A stretch of DNA of 64,000 bases from Rhabdornis inornatus. Lineage: Eukaryota > Chordata > Aves > Passeriformes > Rhabdornithidae. This document shows positions 1 through 12,393 of this stretch, in pieces; the stretch's first letter is position 1; each line of letters opens with the position of its first letter. The notes under the pieces are model-generated. The model was not told the origin of the DNA and did not search any database. It was given only the letters and a program-made list of their open reading frames with translations. The stretch is taken from contig VWZS01002882.1 in the NCBI GenBank assembly GCA_013397075.1, forward strand, positions 620,001 to 684,000, in the 5' to 3' direction. The translations under genes and the position numbers were made by a program.

Positions 1-950
1 ATACTGGAAGCACAAAAATGAAATCCACAAAGATGAAGTGTTGCTAGTACAATTACTGCATCTATCACACTGTGCAGCGTTAAACTCACCTGCTTGTTAC
101 TGTAATTTGGGAACTGATTCTAAATGCCTAAAAAAGGGCCCTGATAAAACCCACAATCAGTGGGATGAAACAAGGAAGAGAAGGAAGAGGAGGTGAACAA
201 GAGACAATTATACCAAGATAAGTTGGAGATGCACAATTTCACCTGTCTGAGAAGATCCACCCTCTTCTAAAGAAGACGTGCAAGTTAAAATTTCAAGCAA
301 AAAAAGCTCAGTGCAGGAAAAAAAAAAAATCCCCACTTTGTAATTAGGTTGGATTTTCTTGGTGCTGCTGGAACCTGTTAAACATTATTGCTGTCAGCCA
401 GACAACCCTGCAGACAGGACCTGTATCAGTGCAGTGGGGATTTTAATTTGTGTAACAACTATTTACAGGTTTAGAAGCACACAGCTGATGAGGACTCATG
501 GCTATCCAGAGCAAATATGTATTGTGGAATGCAGGTAACTGGCTTTCTGCTGCTCATACCCTCTCTCATCTGGTGTAATTCCATCAGATTTGTGAACTCC
601 AAACACTACATTATCTGCAAAAGACAGTCTCCCAAGATGGAGGGCCCATTTACCTAACAATAACACCCAAAATGCTTCCAGTGGACAGAACCCCATCTTA
701 ATGCTGTCCTGGAATTAAGGCAGAAACATAGCAGGGCTCCCCTCTAAGAAGAGCATCTGGTATTCTGAAAACCAGCAAATTACAGATTCCCTCAACAGTT
801 ACTGAGTTATTAAATGTAGGTTCAGTTAATCTTAGTTCTGTCTGCCCTATGTAGGCACCACAGAGAGCAACAGGAATACTGAATTTCCTTGTGGTCAGGA
901 GGCAAGTTGTGCCTCATTTATGTATCTCATTTACATTAGAGATACATTAG
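1..950. other. AT-rich non-coding stretch
   Basis: I see no exon, RNA gene or recognisable mobile element here. There is a short A tract near 318-328, and an 11-bp tandem duplication (cattagagata) near 934-955 just before the minus-strand AATAAA signal at 972-977. This may be sequence downstream of a minus-strand gene. Confidence 0.4.
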
Positions 951-971
951 AGATACACACATTTTTGATGC

Positions 972-977
972 TTTATT
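972..977 (-). terminator. Candidate polyadenylation signal (AATAAA, minus strand)
   Basis: The plus strand reads tttatt, which is AATAAA on the minus strand. It lies about 36 bases past the TGA that closes a minus-strand open frame at 1013. A canonical hexamer at this spacing is what a terminal exon or a retrocopy would show, but the hexamer also occurs often by chance in AT-rich DNA. It is the best candidate end for the tentative minus-strand gene described below. Confidence 0.3.
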
Positions 978-1012
978 AAGACACAGCTGATCACAGCTCA
1001 GCACTGCCAAGG

Positions 1013-1537
1013 TCACACGCTGGTCGTTGCAGGGAAGAGAACTCCAAGAACAAGATGCTCCACTCGTACTTCCTTGCATGGAGCATCCCAGATCACCCAT
1101 GTTTCACCAACACACAAAGACCATATGTCCTGCCAAATAATTTTAGGTTCACCATGCACCAAAGAAATCAATTCAGGAAGCTGGATGGTATTTCTTTTCT
1201 GCTCACAGAGTGACAGACCATCACAGTCCATAAATTTTCTGGTACTTCGTCTCAGATGCTTGCTAGCGAAGCGTTCACCGGTACAGGGAGCCAGGAACTT
1301 GACTCAGATTTTAATTCAGTGCTTATGGTTCTGCAAAACTACTTCAGCTCCCACCAGCTTGGTGCAATGGCTGCAGTACCAAAAAGGCAAGCAGGACTGT
1401 GCTGTAGAGAGAAGCAGCACCTGCATTGAAATTCTGCAGGCCTCTACCCAGCCTTTCAGCTTTTGTTTAGTGCCCTCCACGCATTCCTGGTAGTTACCAC
1501 TCTCCTTTGGCTGGTCATCAGGAATTAATTGTGCCAC
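1013..1537 (-). other. Minus-strand open frame interrupted by two TGA codons
   Basis: One continuous minus-strand frame of 175 codons runs through this interval. It is broken only by two TGA codons three codons apart (reading CAC TGA ATT AAA ATC TGA GTC) and closes with a third TGA at 1013. The first part ends in CSHCTKLVGAEVV...NHKH. The second begins VKFLAPCTGERFASKHL and continues past the track-style start at 1231. CpG dinucleotides cluster at 1265-1285, which is unusual for this AT-rich area. It could be a terminal exon plus 3' UTR, a decayed retrocopy, or chance. I do not recognise the protein. In the alternative spliced reading, the terminal exon starts after the pyrimidine tract near 1562 and stops at a TAA near 1527, leaving this stretch as 3' UTR. 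Confidence 0.25.
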
Positions 1538-1803
1538 AGAAACTCACTAAGAGCCCAAAGGCTGAAAAAAAATAGCAAAATGAAGGCACCATGGTCTTTC
1601 TTTCTGGTAGCTGGGTCCCAGCACCTGTTTTGAGGCTGATCTCTAAGGTCACCACCTTCAAGGCTTTGCTTCACCTTCTCCAGGGAACTCACAAGGATTC
1701 CAAGTGAACTGCTTCACATTCTCCAAGAGGAAGATAAGAAGCAGCCCCTATCTGCCAGGACCACTTGACAGCAAAGCAAAAATACCAATATCCTCCCCAG
1801 GAT

Positions 1804-1920
1804 TATTTGATCTGACACTCAGATAGGTCAGTGTTGCCCGTGCAGGAATTCACAGCACGTGAGGCTCCAAGACTGGAGCAGGGCTGGAACACGAGTCTCT
1901 CCCAGTATAAAATTGCAGAC
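1804..1920 (-). other. Candidate penultimate exon (minus strand), unrecognised
   Basis: After a minus-strand acceptor-like cag at about 1920, an open frame reads SAILYWERLVFQPCSS and continues to a TAA near 1806. A GTGTCA donor-like site falls near 1816. Splicing there to the acceptor near 1562 would keep the frame and end it as LWALSEFLWHN. CpG sites (ctcgtg, cacgtg, cacggg) are more frequent than in flanking sequence. The donor is weak, and no family is recognised. This is inference from signals only. Confidence 0.15.
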
Positions 1921-3137
1921 TGTGCAGCTGAAGGAGACGTCTGTAAGTCACCTAACCCAGCTGTCCCCAACCTTTGACAGCAAAGTTTCTCCATCACTTT
2001 TTACTTCTCTTCATCATGACTACTGATTTCTTGTCTCCAATACCCTCCTAGTTTTTTTGGTTTTTTTATTTGTTTTTTTTTTTTTTGCACAGCAACATAA
2101 GGGATGAGCAGGGAAGGCCAGAACTCACATTCTTTGGATCTCCCCTACCCCTTGCCACATCTCATAAGGCTCATTTCCCACCAGGGACCAGGCTCTCCAG
2201 TCCCCAGTGCAGAAACACCAAACCTCAACTCTACTCCAGCATCTGCCAGGATCTTTTCTTTCTGAGTTCCTTCCAGCAACATCGATTTTACAACTCCTGC
2301 TTGGCAACAGAAAGCTTTTCCCAAAGTTCTGCAGCTCTCCATTCTGCATCTTAAATCCCTAACTTGTCCTCTCTACAGCAGGCACAGGCAGTTCACTCCC
2401 TTCTGCTCCTGCAGCAGGCTTCCAGGTGTTGTGTACATAGAACCACCTTGATTCTTTAAACCTTCCCTTTATTAATGTTTTCTAGACATCCCTGTGAAGT
2501 TTTTTTCCCACACAGTTTTTCTTACAGCTTGGTCCACAGGAAAAGGTGCCTTCAGCTACATGCCACAGTCCAGCTCATGCCAAGGTGTGTTTTTGCATTT
2601 TGCATGTGTGTTGTGTGTACCCTCATCTAGGATGCTTAGTTTGGTTTTTTTTTTGGAGTCAGAGAGCAAGGAAGGGTTTAGGGTTCTTGAGGTTTTTTTG
2701 CAATCACCTAAGACTGACCCACATTCAAGTTTCAAACTGCTAAGTGGAAGCACTACATTTTTGGTTATTATCAAAACAGGTATTTGGTAGGAATACAAGA
2801 AAGCCTAGAGCTTTTTTCCCCTTTAGAAGTTTTGCCAACCTTGCCGTGTTAATGAGCAGTGTTAAAGAAAAGCCTCCTGAGTAAATACAGAGGCACAAAT
2901 GAATGTAGGCACTGGTATCACCAAAAATTGAGGCTGTTGTGATTAATCTTATTCAAAGGCAGGGTTCAAGAGTACCAGCAGACTTCTCCATTCCAGACTA
3001 AACTGCAATCCCACTGTAAATGATGGTGCCAAACTTTTTTTTTTCCAGTGTTGGTATTCCTACTGCACTGGGAAAGAGAAAGGAGCCAACTAGATAGGAG
3101 GTAGCCAGTTTTATCTGCTCAGTGACAAAATCCTCCC

Positions 3138-3180
3138 ACCCAGGAGTACTCCACCATTCCACACACTGGATCAGGCAGAA
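3138..3180 (-). other. Candidate short exon (minus strand), unrecognised
   Basis: A strong minus-strand acceptor (pyrimidine-rich cctctctttttag) precedes an open frame reading FLPDPVCGMVEYSW, followed by a possible donor GTGGGA. The phase accepts the two bases left by the 4397-4524 candidate exon. The exon would be only 43 bases. An alternative frame stays open further downstream, so the choice of donor is uncertain. No family is recognised. Confidence 0.15.
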
Positions 3181-4396
3181 ACCTAAAAAGAGAGGAACAT
3201 GGATCTGTTTCCTCTTTAGGGATCCAGGACAGTTAATGCTGGCCAACAAGAAAGGACAGGCCTGTGAGAGGAATGAGGGGGAAAAAAAGGAGAAAAACTG
3301 TAAGTTGGTTATTTTAGGCCACACAGTAAAACCAAGGCATCTGTGCAATGCTGCAAGGTTCATATTTAGAACTAAATTCATGGGGTTCAGAAAGGCAGCT
3401 TACAAACACCACAGTATGCTTCAGACCATTCTTAATGCTTTTTGGCCTGAACCCATCACTTTAAAAGCCTGCAATTTTTTTTTTTTTACCAAGCCCACCC
3501 CTCCCACATACCTCCCTGCCACAGGGCAGTGATACAACAGACATTTCTCTCCAAATTAAATCCACTTCTTGAATGAAGAGGGTCAGGAGGATGAGGGCAC
3601 TACACTTTAAAAAAGGGCATTAAAAAATAATTATGCTAAACCACGTATCAGAACAAATTAAAGAGAGACAGTAAAATGCCTGCTTTCGGCTTACTTAAAC
3701 ATTCAATTAAAAAAGCCATCTAGGCAAAATTTTGTTAAAATAAATCAGCGGAGAAATGCCTGTTAAACCAATGTGAAACCACGTTCTTTTGGATGTTCTT
3801 TCACTGAGAAGGGAGTCTTCACTGCCATTATCAACCCAATCATGTTCTCAAAGGATGTGCCTCCCTTCACAGCAGCAGTGGTGTGCAGAGCAACCAGTGC
3901 TAATTTCAAATGCAACGCCAAGTGCAGTAAAGCTTCTGCTGGCTTCCCTCTTACAAAAACACATCCTCCTCCTCTCTCAGGCCCAGCAAGCCAAGTCACC
4001 TGCAGATAACCCTTCATAGCAGTCCACAGCTTCCCTTGGGAGCCATCAGGACAGGTTTAGAACTGCTGTTGGAAGAGTCAGTGCAGATGGATGGAAAGTA
4101 CAGCCTTTGCACCTTTCAGTGCCTTGAAGGAAAACCTAAGGTTCAACCTCCAGACCAGATCTACCAACAAACATTGAGATCACTGCAGAAATAGAAAATG
4201 TTACAAAATGTTTAAGGTTTAGGACATTAAAAAATTGATTAAATATAAACAGTGCAAGAAAAAAGAAAGGTAAGAAAGGATTATACCACTTTCTTTTGCT
4301 GTAGAGAAAGGTGGATGCTCATTACCTGAATGAAGTAAGGCTCGTAGTGGGTTGCATACAGCTGGTCGTGTTATTTCAAAGATGAACAGTGTCTAC

Positions 4397-4524
4397 CTGG
4401 TTTTTACTGCGAAATAACATAACTGAGGTGATCTCAATGCCCTGGGACTCATCACCACCACTTGGGTCAGCTCTTGTTCTCCACCATGATATTGCTTCTG
4501 AAAAGCCAACACACCATTCCAGCA
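4397..4524 (-). other. Candidate internal exon, 128 bases (minus strand)
   Basis: On the minus strand the acceptor context ttttttctggtgtattccag is followed by 128 open bases and the donor CCAG|gtagac. Frame 1 reads CWNGVLAFQKQYHGGEQ and on to LCYFAVKT, with no stop. A second frame (LEWCVGFSEAISWW...) is also open, so the reading frame is not settled. In frame 1 the phase fits the candidate exons at 4844-4978 (upstream) and 3138-3180 (downstream). This is the cleanest splice-site pair in the left 12 kb, but open stretches of this size do occur by chance. I do not recognise the protein and infer no function. Confidence 0.25.
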
Positions 4525-4843
4525 CTGGAATACACCAGAAAAAACCTATAGTACATAGAACAAAAATTAAACTTCTTCTTATTGGAAAGTTGTTGGCAAA
4601 ACTTCAAAGTGTAAAAAAAAACCAGAGAAGTACCATCAAGAGGACTTTGGTACAGGCAGAGCTGCACCCAGGAGAGCTTGCCAGCAGCAGTATCCCTCCA
4701 ACACCATAAACATACATATTTAATGGACATGTCTTCATTCTTAGACTCTATGCTCCAAAAAACCTTTACCATAAGTTATGGTCCTCAGTTCACAGCCACA
4801 GCTCCAGCTGCAACAAACAAGCTGAAGCAATGCCATTTTTAAC

Positions 4844-4978
4844 CAAAGTTTTCAAAGGTGAGGCCGAATGCCTTTCCTGGGGGCTGAGCAGGACCCAGGC
4901 AGCAAACAAGCACATCTGCAGCAGGTCAGAGCCAAGGTCCACCCCATCTCGTGACAAATCCCTGGCAGCAGACAGCAA
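4844..4978 (-). other. Candidate internal exon, 135 bases (minus strand)
   Basis: The minus strand has a long pyrimidine tract (ctgctcctctgctcttccct) and then ggccatcag, followed by an open frame LLSAARDLSRDGVDL...LLSPQERHSASP. The frame runs to a possible donor TTTG|gttaaa, giving 45 whole codons, and stays open to 4790 if that donor is not used. It has CpGs in codon-like positions (tcacga, attcgg). The acceptor is strong and the donor mediocre. The family is unknown. A leucine-rich, helix-like composition is the only visible character. Confidence 0.22.
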
Positions 4979-5158
4979 CTGATGGCCAGGGAAGAGCAGA
5001 GGAGCAGGGCAAGCACATTGTGACCCTGCTGCTGCTGCCTAACATCAGTGATACACAGCCAAGGCACTTCTCTGCTGCCTTCTATGTTCAGTTTAAGGCA
5101 CTACTGCTGTTAGCAATGAATGCAAACTGAGTCTTTTCAGAGCAGGCAGAGGGCTCAC

Positions 5159-5250
5159 TGAGTGTTTTCTAATGAATATTTGGGCAGGAAAACTTGAAAG
5201 AAAATCAGCAGTGTTTGGCAGCAATAGGTCTTGTACCATCACAGAAGATG
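5159..5250 (-). other. Candidate internal exon, 92 bases (minus strand)
   Basis: The minus strand shows acceptor gcatttttccccag, then an open frame SSVMVQDLLLPNTADFLSSF...IRKHS, and a good donor TCA|gtgagc. The frame ends on a codon boundary and so joins in phase to the candidate exon at 4844-4978. The frame remains open beyond the donor to a TAA at 5093. Nothing in it matches a family I can name. Support is from splice signals and phase only. Confidence 0.22.
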
Positions 5251-5299
5251 CTGGGGAAAAATGCAGCTGGAGTTTTAGGCCAGCCAGTTCAGCTTCCAT

Positions 5300-8200
5300 T
5301 CACAGAAACAACTCGAGACAATGAAAAGCAAACTGAGTTACTCAAAGTACATCCCATTTCAGATTAAGCTATCTCAATTCCTAAAAGATTATACAAGTAA
5401 CATCCTTGCTACAGTGCTAGCTAAATATGATATACATCTGTTTTCAAGTAGTTGTCCTCTCCACAAATAAGAGCAATACCGCAGGCAAATTCAACATCAA
5501 AACCATTTACAAGTTTCAGAAGAGTTAGTTGTGAGCAGAGACTGCAAAAAGGCATGGCCCTGTCCCCTTGCCATGGGGTGGCCAGGAAAGCAAAAGACAA
5601 GATAAAAAACCTTAAAACACAAAAGCCACCTCAATCCCATGATCCCAGTGATATTTCACTGGAAATGGAGATCAATAACAATCTGCAATCTGGCCCAAAG
5701 TCCCATTGCTACTTATACATTTAGCCAAATGTACTTTACAAGAAAAGCAAGTTGAAAAAAAAAAATCCTTCAAATAGAGAGGAGACTCTTGTGTGCTCCC
5801 TAGGAAGAGAGGGGCTCCAACCCTCTGTACCATAAGTAACCACAGGAAGATGTCTGAGGAACCAGAGATGCCACCTCTGCTGTGACCACCAGAATGAAAA
5901 AACATTGCTCAGGGAGTGATTTGGGCCACAGCCTCTTCACTGACCTCAGGAAATGAAAACCTTTCTTTCCCTTTGGCTTCAGCCCTCTTATAATTCAAAC
6001 CTGGCTAGCTACATGGTTAATAACCCAAGGGCCATCAGCGTCAGAGAAATGCAAGAGAAGATTCAGGTCAGACATGCTGGTAAGGAGATGAAGACTTCAG
6101 AGAGGTATTTGGAGCAAGGAGCCCACAGAAAAGAAGAATTGTGCAGCATAACCTTGGGTCAATCAATCACAGCTGCAACTGGGAGATGAGCTCTTGCATT
6201 AGGCATTAAAGATGTGTCAAACCTAGAGCTGCACATCCCTGCTCAGATGGGAGAACAACATCCACACTGACACCTGCTGCAAGGTTACCTGCCTTTGTCA
6301 AATGAACTGATTATGGTCGTGTTATTTACCAGCATGGCAGCTGTTATCAAAATTTGGGTCCATAAGCAGTCTAGCCCATATCACTACCAGGAACATGAAA
6401 GCTGACCTAGCAAGAGAAGACTGAAAACTGGTAACATTAAAGCATGATATGAATTATGTCAAGAGGAAAGACAGGCTGCTTTTGAACCAGCACATAAATC
6501 ACACATTTTCTCCATCGTGTTCCCCTGAAAAGACCAAATCTGCATTTGAAGTAAGACAACTTTGAATCTCCAGGGGGAAAAAAACGTTCTTTGTGCAGAG
6601 TCAAGCTTCAGGGAATCTTGCAGCAGTAATTACAGACACTGCCTCCCCAAGCCATCTGCTGTGGCATTTATAACTCCTGGAAGGGCAGCAGGCAGAGCTG
6701 GTGGAGGAGAAGAGGAGACACAAGTATCTCAGCAGCCACAGCCAGGCTGCACAGGAAAGCTGTGACACTGGTCTGACCCAGACAGAACTGATGTCCTGGT
6801 TATCCAGACCCCCTTCAGCTGGATGCACAGCTGGTGTTCATGTAGCAGAGGCAACAGTGGGATCAGCACCCTTTTCAGACCAAAGGAAATTAGGAGACCA
6901 CCCTCAAGTCAAACTAAGCAAGCCCAGGCTGGCAAGGCCCTAATGGGAAGTGTCTGGCCAGAATCTCATCCCACAAATGAGGAAATTGTGCTCTGGAGTC
7001 AGTCTGAGCAGCCCAACTTTCACAGCCAACAGCTCCACACACCTCTGCTCCAAGAAGTGATGCTGTGACATAGCATATAATTCAAAACAAGCTAAATCCA
7101 TCCCTTATGGGCACATGCAGGTCCCACCCTGACCCACACACCTTCCTGTGATGGCCACAGCACCTGCAGATTGTTTCCATCAGCACAGACACAGACACAG
7201 CAGAAGAAGAGGCAGCAGGACAGGCTCACCCACCCTTGCTCACACCAGCAGGAGCCCAAGCCCCGGGCACACAGCAAATCCCACTCTCTCATTACAGCTG
7301 AAGACAATGCCCATTAATTGTTTTGCCATCCATACAAAATTACTACAATACTCACTTCACAGGGTTGTCACAAGGATTATTTAACATCTCTGAAGAGCTT
7401 TGAAGAAGAAATAGTGGCTATTGTTCTCAGTACCATGGAATTGGGAACTATCTCACATGAATTTTGCATGACTGTGCATGTGTGACAGTTGCAGCACCAG
7501 TAGATTATTTTTCTTCACAAAAAAAAAAAAGCGCCTCAAAGTAGCTCATTTTACCCTGGGCAACATTTTAGTCAGAAATTTATTTTGTTTTGCTTGTTAA
7601 TATATCATAAATTGAGATCAATTTTGACTATTTAATTAATAGATTCAGGTGCTGTTTCTAGTCTCTCTTAATTAGAGAAACACTGTGTTTTTTACAAAGA
7701 ACTCAGTTTAGGCTGTCAGGGCTTCTGGTGAGCACACTATAATTATTTAAGCAATGCTAACACACAAGAACAACAGAGGAGAAAAAAAGAAACTAAAAAT
7801 GTCACTGAAATCTCATTTACAGCAAATGAGAAAGTCTGCATGGAGAAGAGCTGCTATACACAGAGAGTCCAATGTCAGACTGCTTACTCCTGACCATTAA
7901 ATAGCTGTTAGCATTGATGCAGAACATTGCAGAAGTTTTAAATAGGGTTTTTTTCCCTTCCCGAATACATTGGAGCAGTTGGAGTCTAAATGTTCTGCAA
8001 TACACTTGGATCCACCTCACTGGTATGGGCAACTTCTACCATTTCAGCCCAAATGTATAAGGAATCTATATGGCTTTTCTTTCTCATAAAACACAGGGAA
8101 ATCAACACCTACTTCAAGGATAAGTTTTTTGGTTTTGGTTTGTTTTTTTTTTTTTTGTTTCTTTTTTTCTGAGCAGCCTGAAACTCTAGCAGTAATCACA

Positions 8201-11200
8201 CAATTAGGCAACAAGGTTGCAACTCAGACAGAGAAAACTACCATTTCCACTACACCAAGCTTCAAATGATCTTTAAACTCTGGGACACAAACCACATCTT
8301 TTGTTTGGAAAGCAAACACCACATTATTGATACTACTGCAAGATAAATGACAGTATTAAGACTAGTCAGCACACCAGCTTTCATTCCCCATCCAAGAGGG
8401 AACAGAAAGCTCGTTCTCTTTATTTCTCTTTATTTTCCTCTCTACAGAGGAACTGACACCTATGGGTGCACAAAAAATGCAGCATTGCAGTACCAAGCCT
8501 CCAGGAGCCTAGGTCCCAAGTTCCCCAATTCCCAGGGGAGGCACAAGCCCAAAATTATATGCTTGCTGTCCCTAAAGCTGCATGCCTCAGAATAGCCACA
8601 AGGGCTGGGGGGAAAGAAAAAAAATTAAAAGACAGAAAAAGCAACAGGAGCAACTGGAGCTGTTCTGATTGTTTTACCAACAGCAAGGAGATGTACTACC
8701 AACTCCTGCTTTCCCCAGGTTTGTCTCATAGAGATCAACAACTCTGGAAAGTTCAAGGTGCAAGACAACACTGACCCCTCAAAAAACAGGCATGAAACAG
8801 AAAGGTCACTCTGATTGTCTCCTCTGCTCATCAGCCCAGTGTGAAGTATCCTCATGTACCCTGAGCTGTGCATTATTTCAACACCTTCCAGGGAAAAGGC
8901 CAGGAAAGCTTTATCATAATTACCACCCAGCACTTCCTGGGTCAATGAATTGTCCCCCTAAAACTGGGTTTTACTAGGGTTTACCTGCAAAAAAAAGAGC
9001 CCCATAGGCTCCCAGTTCTTTCTTGCAACACTGAATACTCATTTGGACAAGAACAAGAACCCAAATCTCATGCTTCCCAAGACAAATGTCCCATCCAGCA
9101 CAGTTATGTTGGTTAGACAGCTACAAATACATGCACAGCAGAAGGCAGAGCTGCTGCAAAGGATGGATCCAAACACAGCACTTGTAGTTTGGTCTTCACA
9201 AAAAAGACAAATATTTCTTTCATTTTTGCTACGACTTGTGTGCAACACATCTAAGTGTTCATCCTCTCATCACTGCCATGTCTTGCATACTCCTAAATGT
9301 GTCCAGACTCACAGGCACAAGGAAATGTTACAGATAAATCATAAATATATACTGACTTTGGAGGCATCAAAAGAAATACATAAGCAAGGGTTCACTTCCT
9401 TTTTAACCATTTGAAATTTGGACCTCTACATTTAATAAACCAAGTTTGGTATACCAGCAAATTAAACACTTCCTAGATTATCTTGATTTTGCCCACAGGT
9501 GCCTGTGTCCTAGTGATCATCAGTCCCTAACTTAGGTGCTGACTCACGCCTGGAATCCTACCAGGATCCTGCATCAGATGGCAAACTGATTTTCATGCAA
9601 CACATTTAAGAGTATCCTCATCAAGCACGCAGCAGAGGCCTGGGGATTAGTGTTCCTTTTCCTTATTTTATCTTGGTTAATATCATGGGTAAAGAAGAAA
9701 TTTAGATAACGCCTTCAAATATCTCTCTATTCCCTTCCTTTTCATTTTGGTAAAAAAAAAAAGTTATCAATTACTTGTTAAGAGCTACCCACAAGCAAAA
9801 GCTCCCTGGCCCTAACGTGGAAAGCAAGCATAGACAAAGAGTACTTATTACTGATGTCTCTGCACTAGAAGGTAGTAGAACAGTCTGAGAAACAATGAAA
9901 TCCTAGGATCTCCTTGGGTTTTGTCATTTCTTTTGTTCTTTATCTCCCAGCACTCTGGGTACCAGCAAAGACCAAAACACCTGGTCTTTGTTCAGTCTAT
10001 GCATGCATTAATCAAGTATGAACACTACAAACACCCAGTGAAAGAACAGGACATTTTTAGACACTACAGATGATAATTAAGTTTCTTCATCAGTACCCTG
10101 GCCATTCTTATCAAGAATTATGTTCTCATAAGCCAAAGCAGCAAGACTGAGTGCAACCTTTCTTGATTTTTTTTTTTAATTTGCATAGAGTGTAGAAGCA
10201 GCCTCCCAAAATTTATGGCTAACCTAAATTTAGACTAGGTGAACTCATTACAGTTAACAGCAATACTTTATTCACACTGGTTCCCCACAAAACGTAAGCC
10301 TCAAATCCAATTATTCTGCAATAGTTTTGTAAGTAAACAAAACACCATTTAGGATTTGAAAACAATGCATCTTTCTGCTAACAGAGGCAGAGAAAAAAAA
10401 AAATGAAGGCAGCACAGGACTATGCAATCATTTCATTTTGTAAGAAGATTAACACAGAGCAGAAAGCTTTAGCTCTGGCTGGGAAAAGAACGTATACTTT
10501 GTGCCAGTAGAGTTCCCTGTAATTGTAAGTGGAATTTTGTCCGGTTTGTTAATGCACCTCCTCAGAGACAAAAGAAACCACAAGGGGAAGAGGAAATCAC
10601 ATTCTTTTTTTCTGTCCAACATTACCTCAACTAAAGCCCATTCTGATTTCAGCCCCTGTCAGGCACAACTCAAGCACTCTCAGCAGAGCTATTCTGCAAT
10701 GCATTGTTAAACTGCACTACAAAGTTTGGATAAGTGGTCCTGCCATTTTTATCATGCTCAGCAGGGACAATCTGGTCAGGTGTTTCTCCTGTGCTTGTTG
10801 AATTCCAGCTATATTTGGAGACCAACTGTTCTCTGTCCTGTTTTCTCCAATTAACTGTGTGTATAAGGGTGGAAAGGTGAAGGTGGGAATTAGGCAAGAA
10901 AGAGATGAGACTTTCTTAAGAGTGCTCTTAGAAAAGACTGAAAACCATACTGAAAGTAACGAGCAGTATCTTAGTCATGAAGGCTCAGTAACAATATATG
11001 TGAAAGGGAAAGAAGACTAGAGTACACAGAAGGGAACCAAAAGTCAAGGCTCCTGTGAAAGTTACAGGAAATATTAGAACATTTATGTTTAAAATCCAAG
11101 GATCAGAACTGTTCACAGCACAAAGAGTTCTGTACCAGCCCAATGCTCAACTACAACTCCATTTAACTTCATAATCTCCTACACAGCTGAAGGCTTGCAA

Positions 11201-11900
11201 GAAGCCTTAAAAATTAATTAATGAGAAAATTAATGGAAAAGTTCTACTGCTTGTAGAATCAAACTTGAAAAAATAAACACATATACCTATCTGAGATTAT
11301 GTTGAAATTCACACAAACGACCTGTGGTTCAAGCACAGTCTCAAGTGGAGAGCGTCACCACAAGAGAAGCAGTGCCAAGTCAAGCGGAGAGCTTCACCAC
11401 TCTGCTCCCAAACATGTTTGTCACATCAGCAATTCACTGGCAGCAAACATGCCATCTTGGACTCCAGCCTATTCCCCCCAGAGCAGGGGAGGGGGAAAGG
11501 CCAGGAAGTTTATTTTGGCCTTGAAATTAATGAGTAAGATAACCTGATGAGCTAATGAGATTATTGCTGCTTTGAAGAATGAGCAGCAAGATTCCTGGAA
11601 ACTCTGACACTTTCCTTTCTCATACCACACAGGCTCTCTGCCTAATCAATGAGGAAATATGAAGATTAAAAGAGGAAAAAATATTGGAGGGGAAGAACAT
11701 ACAAGTGTGGCATCAAACAGGTAACCATCTCAACATAAAAATTTCCATCAGAATACGGTGTATTAAAAGCTTTAAGGGCATAATCAGCGTGTTTATTTAG
11801 ATGCCTGCACATTAGGCTAACACCTTAATATATCCATCAGCATCCCCTGAGCAGAATCCAGGCACAACAGCATCCCATTTGGTTGCCTCTCAGATCAATA
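5300..11900. other. Long AT-rich stretch, no confident gene
   Basis: If the minus-strand model is right, this is mostly intron. I see T-rich tracts at 8125-8170 and an A tract near 7520. A strong minus-strand acceptor (ttttttctttccccccag) lies near 8602 and is followed by an open frame. There are other minus-strand open frames at 7817-8032 (with a GTAAGC donor-like site) and 8625-8945. None could be joined into a consistent model or named. I found no repeat family in this stretch. Confidence 0.35.
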
Positions 11901-11917
11901 GGGTTTGCTCTTCTCCA

Positions 11918-11924
11918 TTTTATA
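11918..11924 (-). promoter_or_regulatory. TATA-like box (minus strand)
   Basis: The minus strand reads gcgagTATAAAAtggag at the lower edge of the CpG island. A TATA box here would place a start site about 25-30 bases further left, transcribing toward position 1. That fits a minus-strand gene, but it lies downstream of the candidate Kozak ATG at 12150-12152, so the two cannot both belong to the same transcript start. It could mark an alternative promoter. Confidence 0.3.
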
Positions 11925-12117
11925 CTCGCAAGCCGTGCGCCCAGGCACAGCCCGGCTCTTCCGAAACGGGCTTTCCTTCTTTCTTTCTTTTTGTTTTAAA
12001 CCGCTCCCCCACTTTTTGCCCGTCCGTCCGTCCGTCCATCCATCCACGGCACTCGGCGGGGAGCCCAGCCGCCCTCCTCCCGCCAGCCTGCGCCTCCCGG
12101 GACGCCGTCCATCTCAC

Positions 12118-12152
12118 CCGGGATGGGCAAGATGCGATCCAGCCCGGACCAT
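12118..12152 (-). other. Candidate first coding exon (minus strand)
   Basis: Inside the CpG island the minus strand has a near-ideal Kozak context (gggcaccATGG) followed by MVRAGSHLAHP and then a good donor, GG|gtgaga, ending at 12118. The exon would hold 11 codons plus two bases. If real, the gene runs left toward the candidate exons at 1.8-5.3 kb. The ATG lies in a palindromic ccatgg, so a plus-strand ATG exists at the same place. No signal peptide or domain can be read from 11 residues. Confidence 0.22.
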
Positions 12153-12288
12153 GGTGCCCTTCCCCGCCCCGGGTACCGCCCGCCGGCGCACAAAGCGCTG
12201 CCCCNCTTCCTGTGCGGCGATGGTTCAGTTCCTCCCGGGCCGCTGGGGGCAGGAGAGCCGGGGGGCGGAGGAGGAGGAGGAGGAGGAG

Positions 12289-12393
12289 NNNNNNNNNNNN
12301 NNNNNNNNNNNNNNNNNNNNNNNNNNNNNNNNNNNNNNNNNNNNNNNNNNNNNNNNNNNNNNNNNNNNNNNNNNNNNNNNNNNNNNNNNNNNN
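12289..12393. other. Assembly gap (run of N) in the CpG island
   Basis: 105 N bases interrupt the island directly after a GAG-triplet run. Such gaps are typical of GC-rich, repetitive first exons that sequence poorly. Open frames reported through the gap are not evidence of coding. Another unresolved base lies at 12205. Confidence 0.98.
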
